This document shows positions 12,707-26,205 of a stretch of DNA of 64,000 nucleotides, piece after piece. Within the stretch, counting starts at the first letter, position 1; each line of letters opens with the position of its first letter. Origin of the DNA: Marchantia polymorpha subsp. ruderalis (lineage: Eukaryota > Streptophyta > Marchantiopsida > Marchantiales > Marchantiaceae); the NCBI GenBank assembly GCA_037833965.1, contig AP031352.1:26454501-26518500 (forward strand). The letters run 5' to 3'. Under the pieces are notes generated by a model. The model made no database searches, was not told the DNA's origin, and saw only the letters and a list, made by a program, of their open reading frames with translations. The position numbers and the translations under genes are program-made.

Positions 12707-12739
<33 letters not shown>
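12707..12739. repeat. Poly-G run of 33 bases
   Basis: An uninterrupted run of 33 G residues follows CGGGGC at 12701-12706. It can form G-quadruplexes and is hard to sequence, so its true length is uncertain. Shorter runs of the same kind occur at 11349-11364 (G16) and 20969-20987 (C19). Confidence 0.9.
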
Positions 12740-12740
<1 letters not shown>

Positions 12741-14379
12741 GTCTGGTCTAGAGTCCAGAGCATGTTTGAGTTTCGATTCGGTCTCATAACTGCCAGCGGA
12801 TAAGTTGTGAACTGACGAGGGAGGTGGAGGTTTTGTTTCCTTTGATAATAGACTCGATGCTCGAAGAAAGGCTGACTCTGAGTTAAGAATCGTTCCATGG
12901 GTAATTCCTCCGCTATGATGCCTTTGCCAGATCTTTTGTTGCTTTCTACGATTTTCCAGGTAAGCTAGGATCCTTCGATAATTCCTCGTAATCATTTCGC
13001 TTCGAGATCTTTTTTCTATCATGATCTGTAAACGGTCCGGATCTTTCTTGTAGTTAGAGTTCATCATTTGTTATTTATCATCGTTCCTTGTCTCCCTTCC
13101 TCTTCTTACCTCGTGCTTCAGATACAGATACAGACACAGACAGAGAGAGAGAGAGAGACGGAGAGAGATAGAGGTGGGGAAATTTTGTCAGTCAGGCCCA
13201 TCTCTTCCTCACTCCGCCACCACAGCCAGAGCCAGAGTCGAGCCAGCTCGCCTGCCTCAGATAAATCCCTGGGGCTGCCCATTCATTCACTCGCCTTGTG
13301 CGTTTCTCGTTCTGCGGGGAATCTCGCGTGCCCCCCTTCGTTCCTCTCTGCGTGTGACTGCGGGATACGGAAGCCCCCCGCCCCCCCGCGAAACGCAGAA
13401 TCCAAGTTGCAGTTGCCCCCGAAAAGCGTTTGCGATTCGACGGGTATTTAAGGTCTGACACAAAACGCTGTGCCCTAGTTGCACCTGAGAATGATCACTC
13501 GAATCCTTATCAATACACTTCGATTCCTCCACGAACCCTGAACCCTGCGATCGCGACTGCGAGGGAAATTTCAAACCCCCCTCCCCCCTGAACCCCCTCC
13601 CCCAACCCCAACTCTCTGAACTGAACTGATCCGAATGAACTCTGCTGAGAATCACACGTCCGCCGTACGGAGCTCCACCGCGGAACACGAAGCACGAAAC
13701 GCGAAACGCGAAAGGCAAACGCGAATCCAGAATCTCGGCGTGGACCCGAACGGGAGCGAGAGCGAGAGCTGGAGATGGAGCAGTAGCAGCAGCAGCGGCA
13801 CCACTAAAACAAGCACTGTGGATGGGGATGCATGATTAGCGAGCGACGACAAAAGGGCAGGGGCGAAGTAAATCCTGGGGGGCCAATGACCCAATGGCGC
13901 CGGGGAAAAGTTTTCACTCGCGTAGACGGCGTACGACATGAGGTACTGCAAATTCCTCCCCCGTTCGAAGGGCAACTGGCGTCTGAGCAACTCTGCTGCC
14001 CATTATTAGACCAAATTTAGCAGCACTAGTCGGGAACGGGGGTATGGAATAAGCTCCAGACAGGCAGGCCGGCAGAGGGCCGAAGCAGCACCAGATGATC
14101 GGCCAACAGTGATCGCACCAGCGTGATGCCAATTTAGCTCGATCCGAGCTTTTTAGCCCGCGCTGGCTTGAATCCCGGGCCAATGTTCCATGATCCTAGT
14201 CAGGCCGGGCGTCCCCAACACAGAGAGAGATGCAACCCAGGTAGAGGAGCGAGCGAAAGCCGGAGCGGTTGAGGGCGACGAGGGCGAGGGCGAGGGCCAC
14301 ACAAACCTGAAGGGGGGCTGCTGCTGCTGTTCTGGGAGTCAAGGACGAGGGAGAGTGAACCGAGTGAATGAATGAATGG

Positions 14380-14464
14380 AGGGAGGGAGGGAGGGAGGAA
14401 GGAAGGACGGAAGGAGGCAGGCAGGCAGGCAGGCAGGCAGAAGAAGAAGAAGAGAAGAAGAAGA
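14380..14464. repeat. Compound purine microsatellite
   Basis: GGGA repeats pass directly into GGAA, then GGCA (about six copies) and finally AGAAGA units. The neighbouring tracts appear to have grown from one another by slippage. No coding function is seen. Confidence 0.75.
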
Positions 14465-15819
14465 TTCAGGAATCGTTTTGGAACCCACATTAATGGAATG
14501 GGGCTGGGCGTCATAAAGCAGGGAGTAATGTTCTGAGTATGGCACCCCCTGCCGAAAGTCAATTTATAGTATTGATTCCTCACCTACGGGCCTGCAGCAA
14601 TAGTTTAGTCGCGCGAGCCCGAGACTCGGTCAAGGCGAGTAACTTCGCACCTTGAAAAATCAACCTTTCGATGGAGAACCTTTTTGGTGCAGGAAAAGCC
14701 CAGCGGCCCATGTGGTGAGCAACACAGGAGGAGGATCTGCAGTCTATAATGTCATACCCATTGATTCATACAGCTTTTCTCATGGAGGGGATGCGCAATT
14801 GGCAGGATGATGCGTCAAATTTTGTCTCAAATTCTTCAATCCACGATCGGGTGATTCACAAGCCGGTTTAACTTACATGGAGCTCGGGGCTAGGGGGTGG
14901 CATCAGCACGGGCGTCAGCATCTGCTTCGACCCAGCTACCGAGCTCTGTATGGAAGACAACTTACGTACACGATGGAGGCGAAGCTCGAGGTTCCAGTGT
15001 GCGTGCTAATGCTCTAACCAAATGCCGGGGAACAAACAATCGGGCTTGATCTTGTGCTGATGCAATGCTCGCGTCATGGGGCCTCGTTTGCGTAAATGAG
15101 ATCTGAACTGGCTCTTGGAGCCGAGGTGACAAGCGCAGGCAAGGGAGTAGGGCATATTCATGACACAATATATTTGAAATATTCCTGGAGCATGAACTTG
15201 ATGAGAAAAGACAACGAGGAGGGTGAGTCCCTTCATTATCATCCGGTTTGTCCAGAGCTGCCAAATCTCTCGTGATATTTGGACGGATGGACGCTTGCGC
15301 ATCCGCGTAAATGCCACCAGCCGAGCGATCGAGTGAAAAGGTCAAAGCACCTGCCCTGCCCTACGCTGTCTTCTTGGAGTGATGCGCAGCGGGACAAGAT
15401 TGAGCATGTCAAACTCTGATTTGCGCCTCTCACGGGCCCCCTCCCCTTTTTTGGAAATATTTGGATTCAGCAGCAGCGACGCATCGCAAAGCAAACCCTG
15501 CGCGCAGGCGACCGCATCTCGCCCCTCGGATCATATTCCCCCCATCCCCATCCCCATCGCCATCGCCATGCCATTGCCCCCACCCACCGACCGCCCTCCC
15601 CCCTCCCCTCCCCCTCCCCCTCCTGGCCCATTCCACCCCATCCCCCATCTCAGCCCATTCCCCTTACCGGTACCACAGCAGAGGCAGCTGCAGGAGCCCC
15701 AGCGAATAAAATATATTCCGGCCTTCTGCCCCTCCTCCTCCTCGTCCTCCTCCATACCCCCAGCCAACAGCCACACCAACAGCATAAAGCTCGCCCGATA
15801 ACTGCTTGTCACTCTCTCT

Positions 15820-15829
15820 CACGTGGCGG
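15820..15829. promoter_or_regulatory. ABRE-like G-box CACGTGGC
   Basis: CACGTGGCGG matches the abscisic-acid-response type G-box. A second one, CACGTG in TCCCACGTGGTC, lies at 19749-19754. Neither has a supported gene nearby, so any role is inferred only from the motif. Confidence 0.2.
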
Positions 15830-17462
15830 GCGAGGCCCCCGAGGAGACGAGACGAGAGACGAGAGACGAGACTGGGCCGGGCCGAGGAAGAGGGTGGCCC
15901 GGGGCTGGGGCTTGGGGACGGACGCTGGGGCACGGGGGGCGTTAAAAAAATGAATTTTCTGGAGCTCGCGTTGGAATTAAGTCGGGATTAATACAATGGG
16001 TGTGTCGACACGAGGAGAGGTTGGGGGGGACAGGGGGACACACATAAAAAGGGGAAGTTGAGGGTACGAAGAAAGCAAGAAGCAGGGAGGAGCAGGAGCA
16101 GGAGCAGAGCAGAGCTGCTCTCTTGTGTCGGATAGATCCCGTACCCCCGATTTCCGCTGGTGTCTGAAATAGGATATTACTGACTGTCATTCCTCGCCCT
16201 CGTTGTATTAACCACGGGGGATGTGATGTGATGCTGCTGCTGCTGTTGCTGCTGCTCCGAGGGGCGAGGCCGAGGCCGAGGCCTCCCCCCCGGACCTCGG
16301 AGAGCCGAGCCTGCGAGCTCCGGGTGGATGGGAGGGGGAGGGGGAGGGACGTTCGTGCTCTCCTCCGTTGTCCCTTCATGTGTCTAGAAATTTCGGGCTC
16401 GCGCTCATTAGGAGCTATAATTGGGAATCCGCGACGCAATAATTTGCGCGAATTGTTTATTCATTGCACCTCGGCCAACAAGTCAAAATCTATTCCTATC
16501 TGGGAACATTTTCAATTATTATTTATGATGGTGCAGAGCTCACTCACGATCTTAATGTAAAGAATGGGACGATGACCATGTGCTGCAGCACACTCCCCTG
16601 TAGAAGAAGGCAATAATAATAAGTGGATGATAGAACAGAAGCTGCTGCTGCTGCTGCAAGTGGCCGTATGCGTGGGGGGCAGGCCAGGAAGGAAATCTAC
16701 TTCGCACATATACGGACCACTCTAGCCCTGCACTGCACTGCACTCCATTCCCTACCCGCGACTCCCCACAAGATCTTCCCACCATCAAAACTAATCATCC
16801 AGTACTGACCGGTAAGACTGAATTGGCAAGGAAGTTTGAACCCACCTCGCACAGTACCCCGAATTCGAGACTTTCCATCATTACTCCTCCCTCGAGACTA
16901 GACCTGGTACTCATCCATCCCCGAAAGCATCGAGATCGAATTCCCTAGCATGGGTTTAGCTGCTCACCCCAACTCTCCCAACCACTCCTCCTCCTCCCTC
17001 CCTCCCTCCTTAGGGGAAGGAGGTCGACGTAGACTCGAACTCTGTTTGCACGCTTAATAGTTGCGAGCATCGTGAGTTCACGAGCTAGGAAAACTTGCGC
17101 AAATTCCTCCTCCATAGGGACAAACCTGAAGTTGTTGGGATATTTTTCTAACTATATCCCACTGGAAGGTTTCCCGATTCCCCAGTGGAGGAAGAGCGCA
17201 CAGTGCTTGTACAGCGTAGGAGCGAGTAATGAATGCCCCATTCCCTGCCCTGCCCTGCCCTCCACCCCTGTCCTGTCCTCCGAGTCCCCTTCCCCCCTCG
17301 GCCCCTCGGCCCCTCCCAGCTCTCTGACCACTTTGTGCTTTTCCTCATGAGAGAGCGAGCTCCGAGGGACTCGGGAGGGACGCCTCGCAAGCGACCCATC
17401 TCCTACAGAACACTCTGTTCGCCTCTCTGTTCCTACACAAACAGAAACACACTCTCTCTCTC

Positions 17463-17503
<41 letters not shown>

Positions 17504-18049
17504 GTCTCTCTCTCCTCCATCGTACCGGGGGCAGTACCCTTCGTCCCGGTCCCCGACCAATCCACACCATGCAGTACGAAGGGCGGTGTTGCCCATGGCC
17601 TTAGGGAGGGAGCGAGGTACTCCTCGCTTCCTTCCTTCCTTCCTTACGACTTTCCCTTCAGCTCCCTTCATGCGCAAGTACGAACTTTTTGCAACCGATT
17701 GTTTGCATGATGCCCGTATTACCATTAATGAGGAACCACTAAGGGCGTAATCCGGCGGCCTAACCACAGAAAGAACCTGAAGGCACCGCGCCTCCTACAA
17801 CATGGGAACAAAAACCGAACAACACCAGCAACAACAACCACAACCATCATCTGCTTGGGCTTCGCTTCCCCTTTTCGTAGAGCTTGTTTGTACCTCGAGC
17901 TTCCTGTTTGGACTATTTTGTAGCCATTCACACTTCACATGCAACCATTACGTCCTTGCTCGCCTTTTTGTTTTCGTGTCGGCATGATTGATTGTTCCGG
18001 CACTCCCGAGTAGGCCTATAACGACAACCCCGAGCCCGGCCCTTAAAGA

Positions 18050-18077
18050 GCACACACACACACACACACACACACAC
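18050..18077. repeat. (CA)n microsatellite
   Basis: About fourteen CA dinucleotides in a row in the GC-rich gene-free region. No other content is seen next to it. Confidence 0.85.
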
Positions 18078-21000
18078 CGCGTCTCAGGCCTCGCCCCCTC
18101 CCTCCCACTCCGCGTTCTGGATCCAACAACTGGACCCCAGTTTTCTAGAGCCGATTATATTGCATCCCCCATCCCCCATCCCCCAGGTGGTTCGAGCTCT
18201 CATCAGTGTCCCGGGTTCGTCCAAGCCCGAGGTGATCTCCAATAATCACCGACACTCGCACAGTGGGCATGACATCGGACGTTTGGAGTGAGGAGGACTC
18301 GCAGCTTGTGGACGATCAAGACAAAGATTCGTCCTCACCAATAGTTGAGGCCTCGAGAACCAGTTGTCGGACTCTGTGTGTGGGTGAGTGTATGTATGTA
18401 GCTTGCGAGCGAGCGATCCCCGAGCTGAGCTCGCTCGCTCGAAGTCCTAGTGGATCTACACACAAGCAGTCAAGAAATATCTGAGCGTCTTGAAGATCCT
18501 CACGAATCCTCATAGCACAGGCGGTTGGATTCGCAGGCTCGAGAAAGTATGCGAGAGAAGGGAATGTAGGCAGGCAGGGCAGGGCGAGGAGGGGCCAATC
18601 AGGCAAGCAATTCACTTTTCTCGCTTCAAGGGAGGTTGCTGTTCCTTTTGGCTTAGTTTCCAATGACAAAGGTTTTTGAAGCTCGAGAAGGAGATGCAGC
18701 TTATGACCACCGAGGTCGTAGTGATGGTTGGATAAGAGGGATCCATTAATAAAAGAAGGCCATGATAATTCCGTATAATCATGACATCCACAAGCGAACG
18801 ACGTGAATACATCTTCCCAGATGCAACAAGTAGAACACGAACAATGACTCACGGAACGACCTTTTGACTTCTGGGGGCGGGGTGGGGAGTAAAACGGTCT
18901 GGGCTCGCGGAGGGAGCCAGCCCCCACTTGCGATGGATGCCATGGCGCAGCGAGGAGCTCGGACGAGGTGGAAAGTTTCAAAGGCTCCCGGAGGCAGGCA
19001 GGCAGGCACCAGGTGAAACTCCGCGAGACGCAGCCATGCTTTTTTTATTTATCCAAATTATGAAGCCTAGATCATGCGTAGGAGCGAATGCATGCACCCC
19101 CGAATAACATAAAGTGGAGGGGCGGAGAATATAAGCGAGATAAGCTGTCACGAAACAAGATTACGTGACGAAATCCAGCGAGGTTGTTCCGTTAGGCGGT
19201 ACTTGAAGCGAAGCCATTATATTCGCGGCCTGCTCGACGAGGAGCTGCTGCTGCTGCTGCTGCTGCTGCAGCCAGAGGGCCTAAGTCTCTGTTGACTTTA
19301 ATGCTGCCCATGCAAATCACATAGAAGAGCGGACTCTCGGGAAAGTGCCGAGTGCCGACACATCTGACCTATCATGGCGCATATATCCACCCTAGTGGAT
19401 TGCTTATCTCCAGTCACAAGATATCCAAGTGGGGCTGGGGCTGGGGCCGGGGGCCGGGGGGAGGGGACGCGATGCAGCATAGCGTGATGATGGATAGCAG
19501 GGGCTGGAGATCGACCGCGGCCTAGTAGCGGAGGAGGGGCTAAAAATGGGAGCGGATCGCTCCCGAAAATTGCGACGGGCAGAGGAAGATGTCCCGAGGA
19601 CAGAGCGACAGACAGAGCGACAGAGTCGCAGTCGCGCAGAGCGGGCGAGCAAGGCAAGCGATACGGAGAATGGACGAGAGAATCGCAAACTCGTGTACTT
19701 TAGCTCACCGTGAGGTCATGCCACGGACATCCCCAACTCTTTATCTCCCACGTGGTCGTCTTCAAGGAGCACTGATGCCTCCATGATCTGCCAATGACTC
19801 TGAGTCACAGGCCAATATGAAATGCTACACACGTACAAATCTTGATCTGCTCATGCTGCTTGTCGCTGCATACGGACAGCCAAGGAAAATGCTCGCAAGA
19901 GATTCCGCTGCAAGCAAGGCGAGCGAGGAAGAGGCGGGGAGAGACAGTGCTCTGCCATTTTCAGAGGTGGGGAGCAACAAGGATCATGGATGGTAGGAGA
20001 ACCGAATTTCCCTACGCCTTTCGGCGACGAGGGAGGAAGATCCTGCGCTAAGAGTCACGATCGGCGTGCGGATGCGGGTATTCTCACACGGGTTGGCGGC
20101 ATCCGCTTCGTTGACTCGCGCCTCGATGAGCCAGCAGCAGCCGCTGCTCTGGCACTGCTCGCGCTCGTCGTAGTTCCACTCCGCGAGTCAGTCCGTTCGA
20201 GGACGACGAGGAGCCCGCGATGCCACTTGCCGCTGACAACTATTTTCCTTCGCGTCGCTCGCCCTGCCCTCCCCTTGGGGACTATCTGGCCCAGCCCTAC
20301 CTCCTGGCAGGGCCCAAGGGGCACCCGGCCCTCCAACGTGGTTGACACCCCGAGTCCGGTCAACCACGGTCCCCCCCCATCCCTCCCCTCAACTTGGCAC
20401 TTCGCCTATTAAAGAGCGCGAGGGCAAAAGATGCACCCCCTGCTCCCACTCCGATCCGAACCCGGCGAATTAATGCTCACCTCAATCTGAGCCACCATCA
20501 CCATCACCCTCACCCTCATCTGTCGACGTATGCGCGCACTGTTCTCCTTCCCGAACAAACTCCCGATTTCCGGAGGGCGTTGGTCTTATGCGGCCGACGG
20601 ATGCTCCTTCATGCGCTGGAGCCTCGCTCAGATGCTCGTCTTGCGAATTGACTGACCCCTCATCCGTCGCCGTAGCGAGAACAGTCAATTTCGATTTGCT
20701 CTGCAGTGCGGAGCTGCAGCCTGAAAAGTGGCATCAGTGCCCGCACAGAGATTTGTTGTTCGCGCTCGCCCATCACATGCGAAGTGAATCCGTGTTCGAA
20801 TGAAACAGGGTGAGGTGGTCGGGACTCGGGAGCCATGCGACAGCCCGGAAGAGGACAAATGCGAACTCTGGACCTTCCCCCACGCCACACACACGCTTCG
20901 CTTTCCCAGCCCCACTTTGTTCAGCCCCGGCCCCTTTTCGACCTGGCATTGTTCATCCTTTCGCCATACCCCCCCCCCCCCCCCCCCTCCCTCTCCCTGT

Positions 21001-21599
21001 CTGTCACCGCTGCGTTCCTACATTCCTTCTGTATTCTTGCATTGTACTCTCCTCCTCCTCCAGATCGCCCTCCCCCCAACCTCTCTCTCTCTCTATCTCT
21101 CTCTCTCTCGATCGACATTTTCTGATTCCCCAGTAACAAAACATTTTTGAGAGCACACAGCAGATAACTGCTGCCTCTCGGCGACACGTAATTCAATAAA
21201 TGTGTAAGTATGAGACCTGTGTCCACATCCTGCACCTCTGAGTGTGGATCAAACCTGCAGTCCTCTTGCCGTCTTGATAGGCAAGCTCGCTTTGGCACAA
21301 GTTCTTTTCACGCGCAATGTGTGAGCCTGCGACAGAGAAGAAATCTCAGAAAAGATTGCGCACACTCGCAGACCAGGCCAAACCTCCAAACCAGTAATAA
21401 AAAAAAATTGATTCGTTTACTGAGGTGAACGATCGTAGATTTCTTCTCGTCGACTACAGTGAGCCATAGCTTGAGTTGAGTTGAGACTAGCGTTCTGACT
21501 CCCAAATGGCATGGGGAAAAGTAAATCTTACAATACATTACTACTGACAGGATCATCAAGGTCCTCGTTCCACTCTACTGCAGGTCTTGAATTCTACTG

Positions 21600-24500
21600 C
21601 TGTCAAGTGGTTGTCAAGGTTCCAGCAATATAACACCAAAATGCAGGGATGAAAGGATACTACCTGTTACATTAACACCAAATGATTCTCATTGAAGTTT
21701 TGACATCTAGCTCTTAAAAAATTACATGGCTATTCACCCCAACCTCTCCTCATTATGGGCATATGCAGTGCTACTTTATAAATCTTGCTCATTAAACTTG
21801 ACACAGTGTTTAAATTCATCACGTTATTGTTGGAAAATATGCTCAAGTGAATTACTACACCCAATTTGTTCATTGCTTGTCAAAATATCGAAGATATCAA
21901 CCTGATCTAAAAAAGAAGCTGTTCAGACCAATTGTAAGAAATTAATGATTGTCTAAGTAAACCGCATGAAACACTAGAAGATTTATTGAAGACATTACTT
22001 CATGTATCTAGTGTTAAAATCAATGTCATAACACCTTTCCTTAACATTGCAAAACAATTTCACAATCTTTGAACAGTATATGTTCAGTGAAATAAATTTT
22101 GTTTCAATCTAATATCAAATCAGCATATGCATTGAAATTTATGGAAAAATCAAGATCATTTCAAATCTCATTTTTTTAGCTTTTGAGAAACTTGTATTCA
22201 AACTTGCAGCGAATATATGCTCACTACATATTTATAACATCAATCAATCATAAGGCAATTTTTTATCGATATACCTCTTTGGCTAATCTAATGATCTCTT
22301 CATGGTCAGTTCAAATTCAACCGTACAATCTTACTGTAGATAATCAGTTTTGCAAAGATTTTTGGATTCATCTAAAACATGTAATACATATTTCTTATTT
22401 TAAAAACATTAAAAAAATTAACTTACCAAGACAATCATATTTTTCTGATTTAAAAACAAAAATATTAGATTAAATTTTCAATCTAGTGATTTAATCACTA
22501 AATTCGAGCCAAGAAAAATATTAAAAAAATTTGGTTATCCAACTGGTTTTAAAATATAAATTTGTGCTAAATGCAATTTAATGTAAGTGACAAGGATTTT
22601 TTAGTTCTGCTTTGTAGCAAAAATTTCTTTTGTATTTTTAAAATTGAAATTTTTTTAGAATATACAAATTTTAAATCTTTGAATATTTATAAAATCTATG
22701 GCAAACTATCAGAATTTCAAAAAAAAACCCCCTGGAAATTTTTTATACTCAATTTCATAAAACATTGAAGAGATCATGAGAACGCTTTTGTTAAATTAAT
22801 CGTTTTGGCCAAAAATTTAAACCTCATTATGATGATATATGAAACAGATCATCTTACTGTGATAATGAAGTTTGTGAATATAGTATTATGAAGATGATTA
22901 ATTAATCTTTCCTGAGTATTTTTAGGATGTGCAAGTCAAAAATATTATGCTTTTGAAATAAGTGTAAAAGTTCAATAAATACTTGCTTAAAAATTAAGAA
23001 TACTGAAATTTATTACAGTATATTTTATTTAAATATTTTACAATTAGTCATCTGAATCATTAAGTGATATAATTTCATGAAACTAAATTCAAATAAAAAA
23101 TAGCTTAGATGTAGTAGGGTAAATGGCATTTTATAACATGAAATTATCAATGAATGATTGTGTAGACAACCATCATTCTTTAATCATTGCATTAAAAACA
23201 CATATCAACTCGTGTCATAATATTCAATAAACATCACACATCAATCACTTTGCTAGCTACACATTTCATAATCAACATATCCAGCTTATTTGAATAATGA
23301 TGTTGATGTTATTTTCAATCACCATTTCCATTTTTTAATAGTTGCAAATAAATATAGTTCAAAATATTTAAAATTGAATATTTTAGAAATACACTGAATT
23401 CAAAATGCTAACAACTCAACACACTACATACATGTAAATATTACCTAAACAATTCCAAAACTTAAATTTATTATGTAAGCAATATTTGACATGACTTATA
23501 ATAAGATTTGAACATCTGTAAATTCCAAATAAATGATAATGTTAGATATTTTTACAATAAAATAAGTTTTTCTATTTATTAAAAATACACTAATTTGTAC
23601 TATAAAAAATAAGTTTTTAAATCTAACAAGCTCAAAAACTTTTATGAAGTAAGATCTATTGTTTATTATTGAATATAGTATCTTGCATAGAGCATAGATT
23701 AAAATTTGAGTTTAAATATAATACAAAACTGCGTAATACAAATTATTAATCTTCTGAATAATACCAATGAATTCAGATATATATTTTTGGAAATTTCACT
23801 TTTATCTTTAATAAGTATCAAAATTATTTAAATACAAAATTTAGCTTATTGTTCAATCAAGATAAAAAGGGTAAAATTTGATTATGATGATATGAACAAA
23901 TAAAATCAGTAATAATTTTCTGAATTGAAAGAATAATACATTCAAAATTTTCAATATATATTTTCACGAAGCCTATCATTTATTTTTCTTCAGTCATCAA
24001 TAAAACTAATTTAATAACTTACAACTTTTTATCCAAGTTGGATTATAATATCATTGAATTAAAAAGCTGATGTTCAAAACAAATTATACCTCAAATTACT
24101 CGTTTTATAATGTAGTAAATTTTTTTATTTGCTTTTTAATCATTTATTACTTGATTGACATACTTCAATATAATTATAGTTATCATCAACACATTTTAAT
24201 AGCATCTCAAAATTTTTGACAAAAATCTGCTATTCTTTTATGCAAAAAATTCTAGAATTCATGATAATGTATATTTTTTTAAATATTATTTAAAATTAAA
24301 TCAAATATGAAATTATACATCATTTCAAAATTATATTTTTTTCATATATAATGAAATAAACATTCAAAGTAACAATAAACTTCATCATGTTTACTTGATT
24401 CACAATCTAATATGCTATAATTAGAAAATAATTGTCATTATTTTTTTATATATACAATGTATACAAGTACTTTTTTATCAACCAGCTAAAAGTGTTATTT

Positions 24501-25800
24501 ATTCTAATTTTCATCAGCTTCAAGATATAAGTAAAAATATCTTATTCATCAAAAATTTTAAAAGATCATCATATCATTAAACATTTTTTTGTAAATATTC
24601 ATTATACATATATGTATAATTATAAATAGTCAATGTTCTCAATGATGATATATATTGAATTATGTAGATTTTATATACTTAAGGAAAATATTGATCATTT
24701 TATGTTTGAACAAAAATTCAAATTTTCGAATAATTCATTGTATGTATTAAAAAATTTCACCAATAATCCAAAAATTTAATTCGTTTCAATGATTGATGAT
24801 ATGATTAAAAAAACATAGCATGAAATATATTCTTACATTGGAGCAATACATTAAAAAACAAAACAAAACATTCATAAGTTTTCAATGTGAGATCAAAAAA
24901 TTATTTTTTTAAAATAAAATAACAAAATTTCCAATTTGTTTCAACTTGATGACTAACATTTTATTAGATTGATAGCTTCAGTCAAAAAATGTAATACATT
25001 AAAATGTAGATAATTTCCTGCTGACTTGAATAAGCAAGAAGGTCATGATATTCATTACTATTTTGAAACATGTCATATTTACCCGCTGGATGATAAACAT
25101 TTAACTGAAGGAATGGACAATAATACCTACATAAAATAATCGTGATAACATCATCTATTTAATAATTTTGAAGAAACTAATGAGAAACAAAAATTAGTTT
25201 CATATTTATATTATAATAAATTGTGTCATGCAACACTAACTTTTCCAAAAAAACATAGACCACTAGATGTGCTTCATAGTTTCCTGTCAAAGTAACCTTC
25301 AAGAAATTGTTCTCACGTCCTAGCACTGTAATGAGAATTTGAGACGCCAAATCTCGAGATATTCTGTACAAATTTACATCTATGAGCGATCATGAGAACG
25401 TGTAGGAAACATAACTAAATATGACGGTAAGGTCCAATTAATTCTTTTGGTATGCTATCTTTTGATACAGATAGTACTTCAATTCCTGGTCTTATAACTA
25501 AACCCAATCATCTAGATATATTCACGTGCGTCGAGTATAACATTCGAAACCTTTGTGGAAAATATAAAAGTTATTCAAAATGTTGCGTGCATGACTACTT
25601 ATTTTTCGTTTTATAAACTTCGGATATGTTCTATCTCTATAATGTATTACAAATGGTGACAATATAATAAACGAAAAATATGACGTATCAAGTATTACAA
25701 CCCATTGAGATTACAAGCTATAGATGTATAAGTTTTTAATTATTGAAACACATCAATATTACATGATGACAAAAAATTAAAGAGCGGTAACATAGTTCGC
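21600..25800. other. AT-rich intergenic block
   Basis: Composition changes abruptly near 21600 from GC-rich to strongly AT-rich and changes back near 25800, with no intact gene between. Apart from one possible gypsy-like relict at 22180-22473, only short frames broken by many stops are seen. It is most likely old, decayed transposon DNA. Confidence 0.6.
22180..22473 (+). mobile_element. Possible Ty3/gypsy RNase H relict
   Basis: An open stretch of about 96 codons in AT-rich DNA contains INHKAIF, then LANLMISSWSVQIQPYNLTV. This resembles the DH(K/Q)AL ... (L)xRWxLxLQxYxF segment of the RNase H region of Ty3/gypsy polyproteins. Only this segment aligns; I see no integrase or LTRs around it. 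The match is from family patterns by eye and could be chance in a low-complexity frame. Confidence 0.3.
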
Positions 25801-26205
25801 AATTTTAATAGGCGAATTCATCTCGACTACAACAACTCTCCTCCTCAGCTAAAGGATTAATTTCTCATGGCAAGCAATTTGAAGGACATCCGGCACAAAT
25901 ACTATTCAACTCGAAACTTCGAAGGATGAGACATTCAAGAAGGGCCCGGATGTACAAGCTTGATGAGGCCATTATGCCATCCTAACATGGGTCAGTCACT
26001 GTCAAGACTCATTTGTTACAATGTTGGTACACACCAAAGCCCGGGCACCAAGAAAGGCATTGGCACTTGATTCTCGCTCCGAAGAGCAGATTCCAGCTAA
26101 TTTTTGGATCTACGAATCGAGATTCTTACCTCTTAACAAAGCTCTTCATCGGCGAATGCATAATTTACACAGGAGCGCGACTTCGCTGGGCTAAGCACTC
26201 TTCCA
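25801..26205. other. 3' flank of the LPA2-like gene
   Basis: About 400 bases downstream of the LPA2-like stop codon, intermediate in base composition. Probably 3' untranslated region and intergenic DNA; no frame here shows a motif. Confidence 0.5.

Larger units (their letters stand above)
9454..21600. other. 12-kb GC-rich gene desert with microsatellites
   Basis: After the RAV-PB1 stop codon, no reading frame up to about 21600 shows a recognisable domain or a convincing exon chain. The first 300-400 bp are probably the 3' untranslated region. The rest holds homopolymers (G16 at 11349-11364, G33 at 12707-12739, C19 at 20969-20987), CT/GA, CA, GATA, GGCA and CTG repeats, and scattered G-boxes. 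Base composition stays GC-rich until about 21600, then drops sharply. It may contain distal regulatory DNA or non-coding transcripts; neither can be shown here. Confidence 0.55.
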
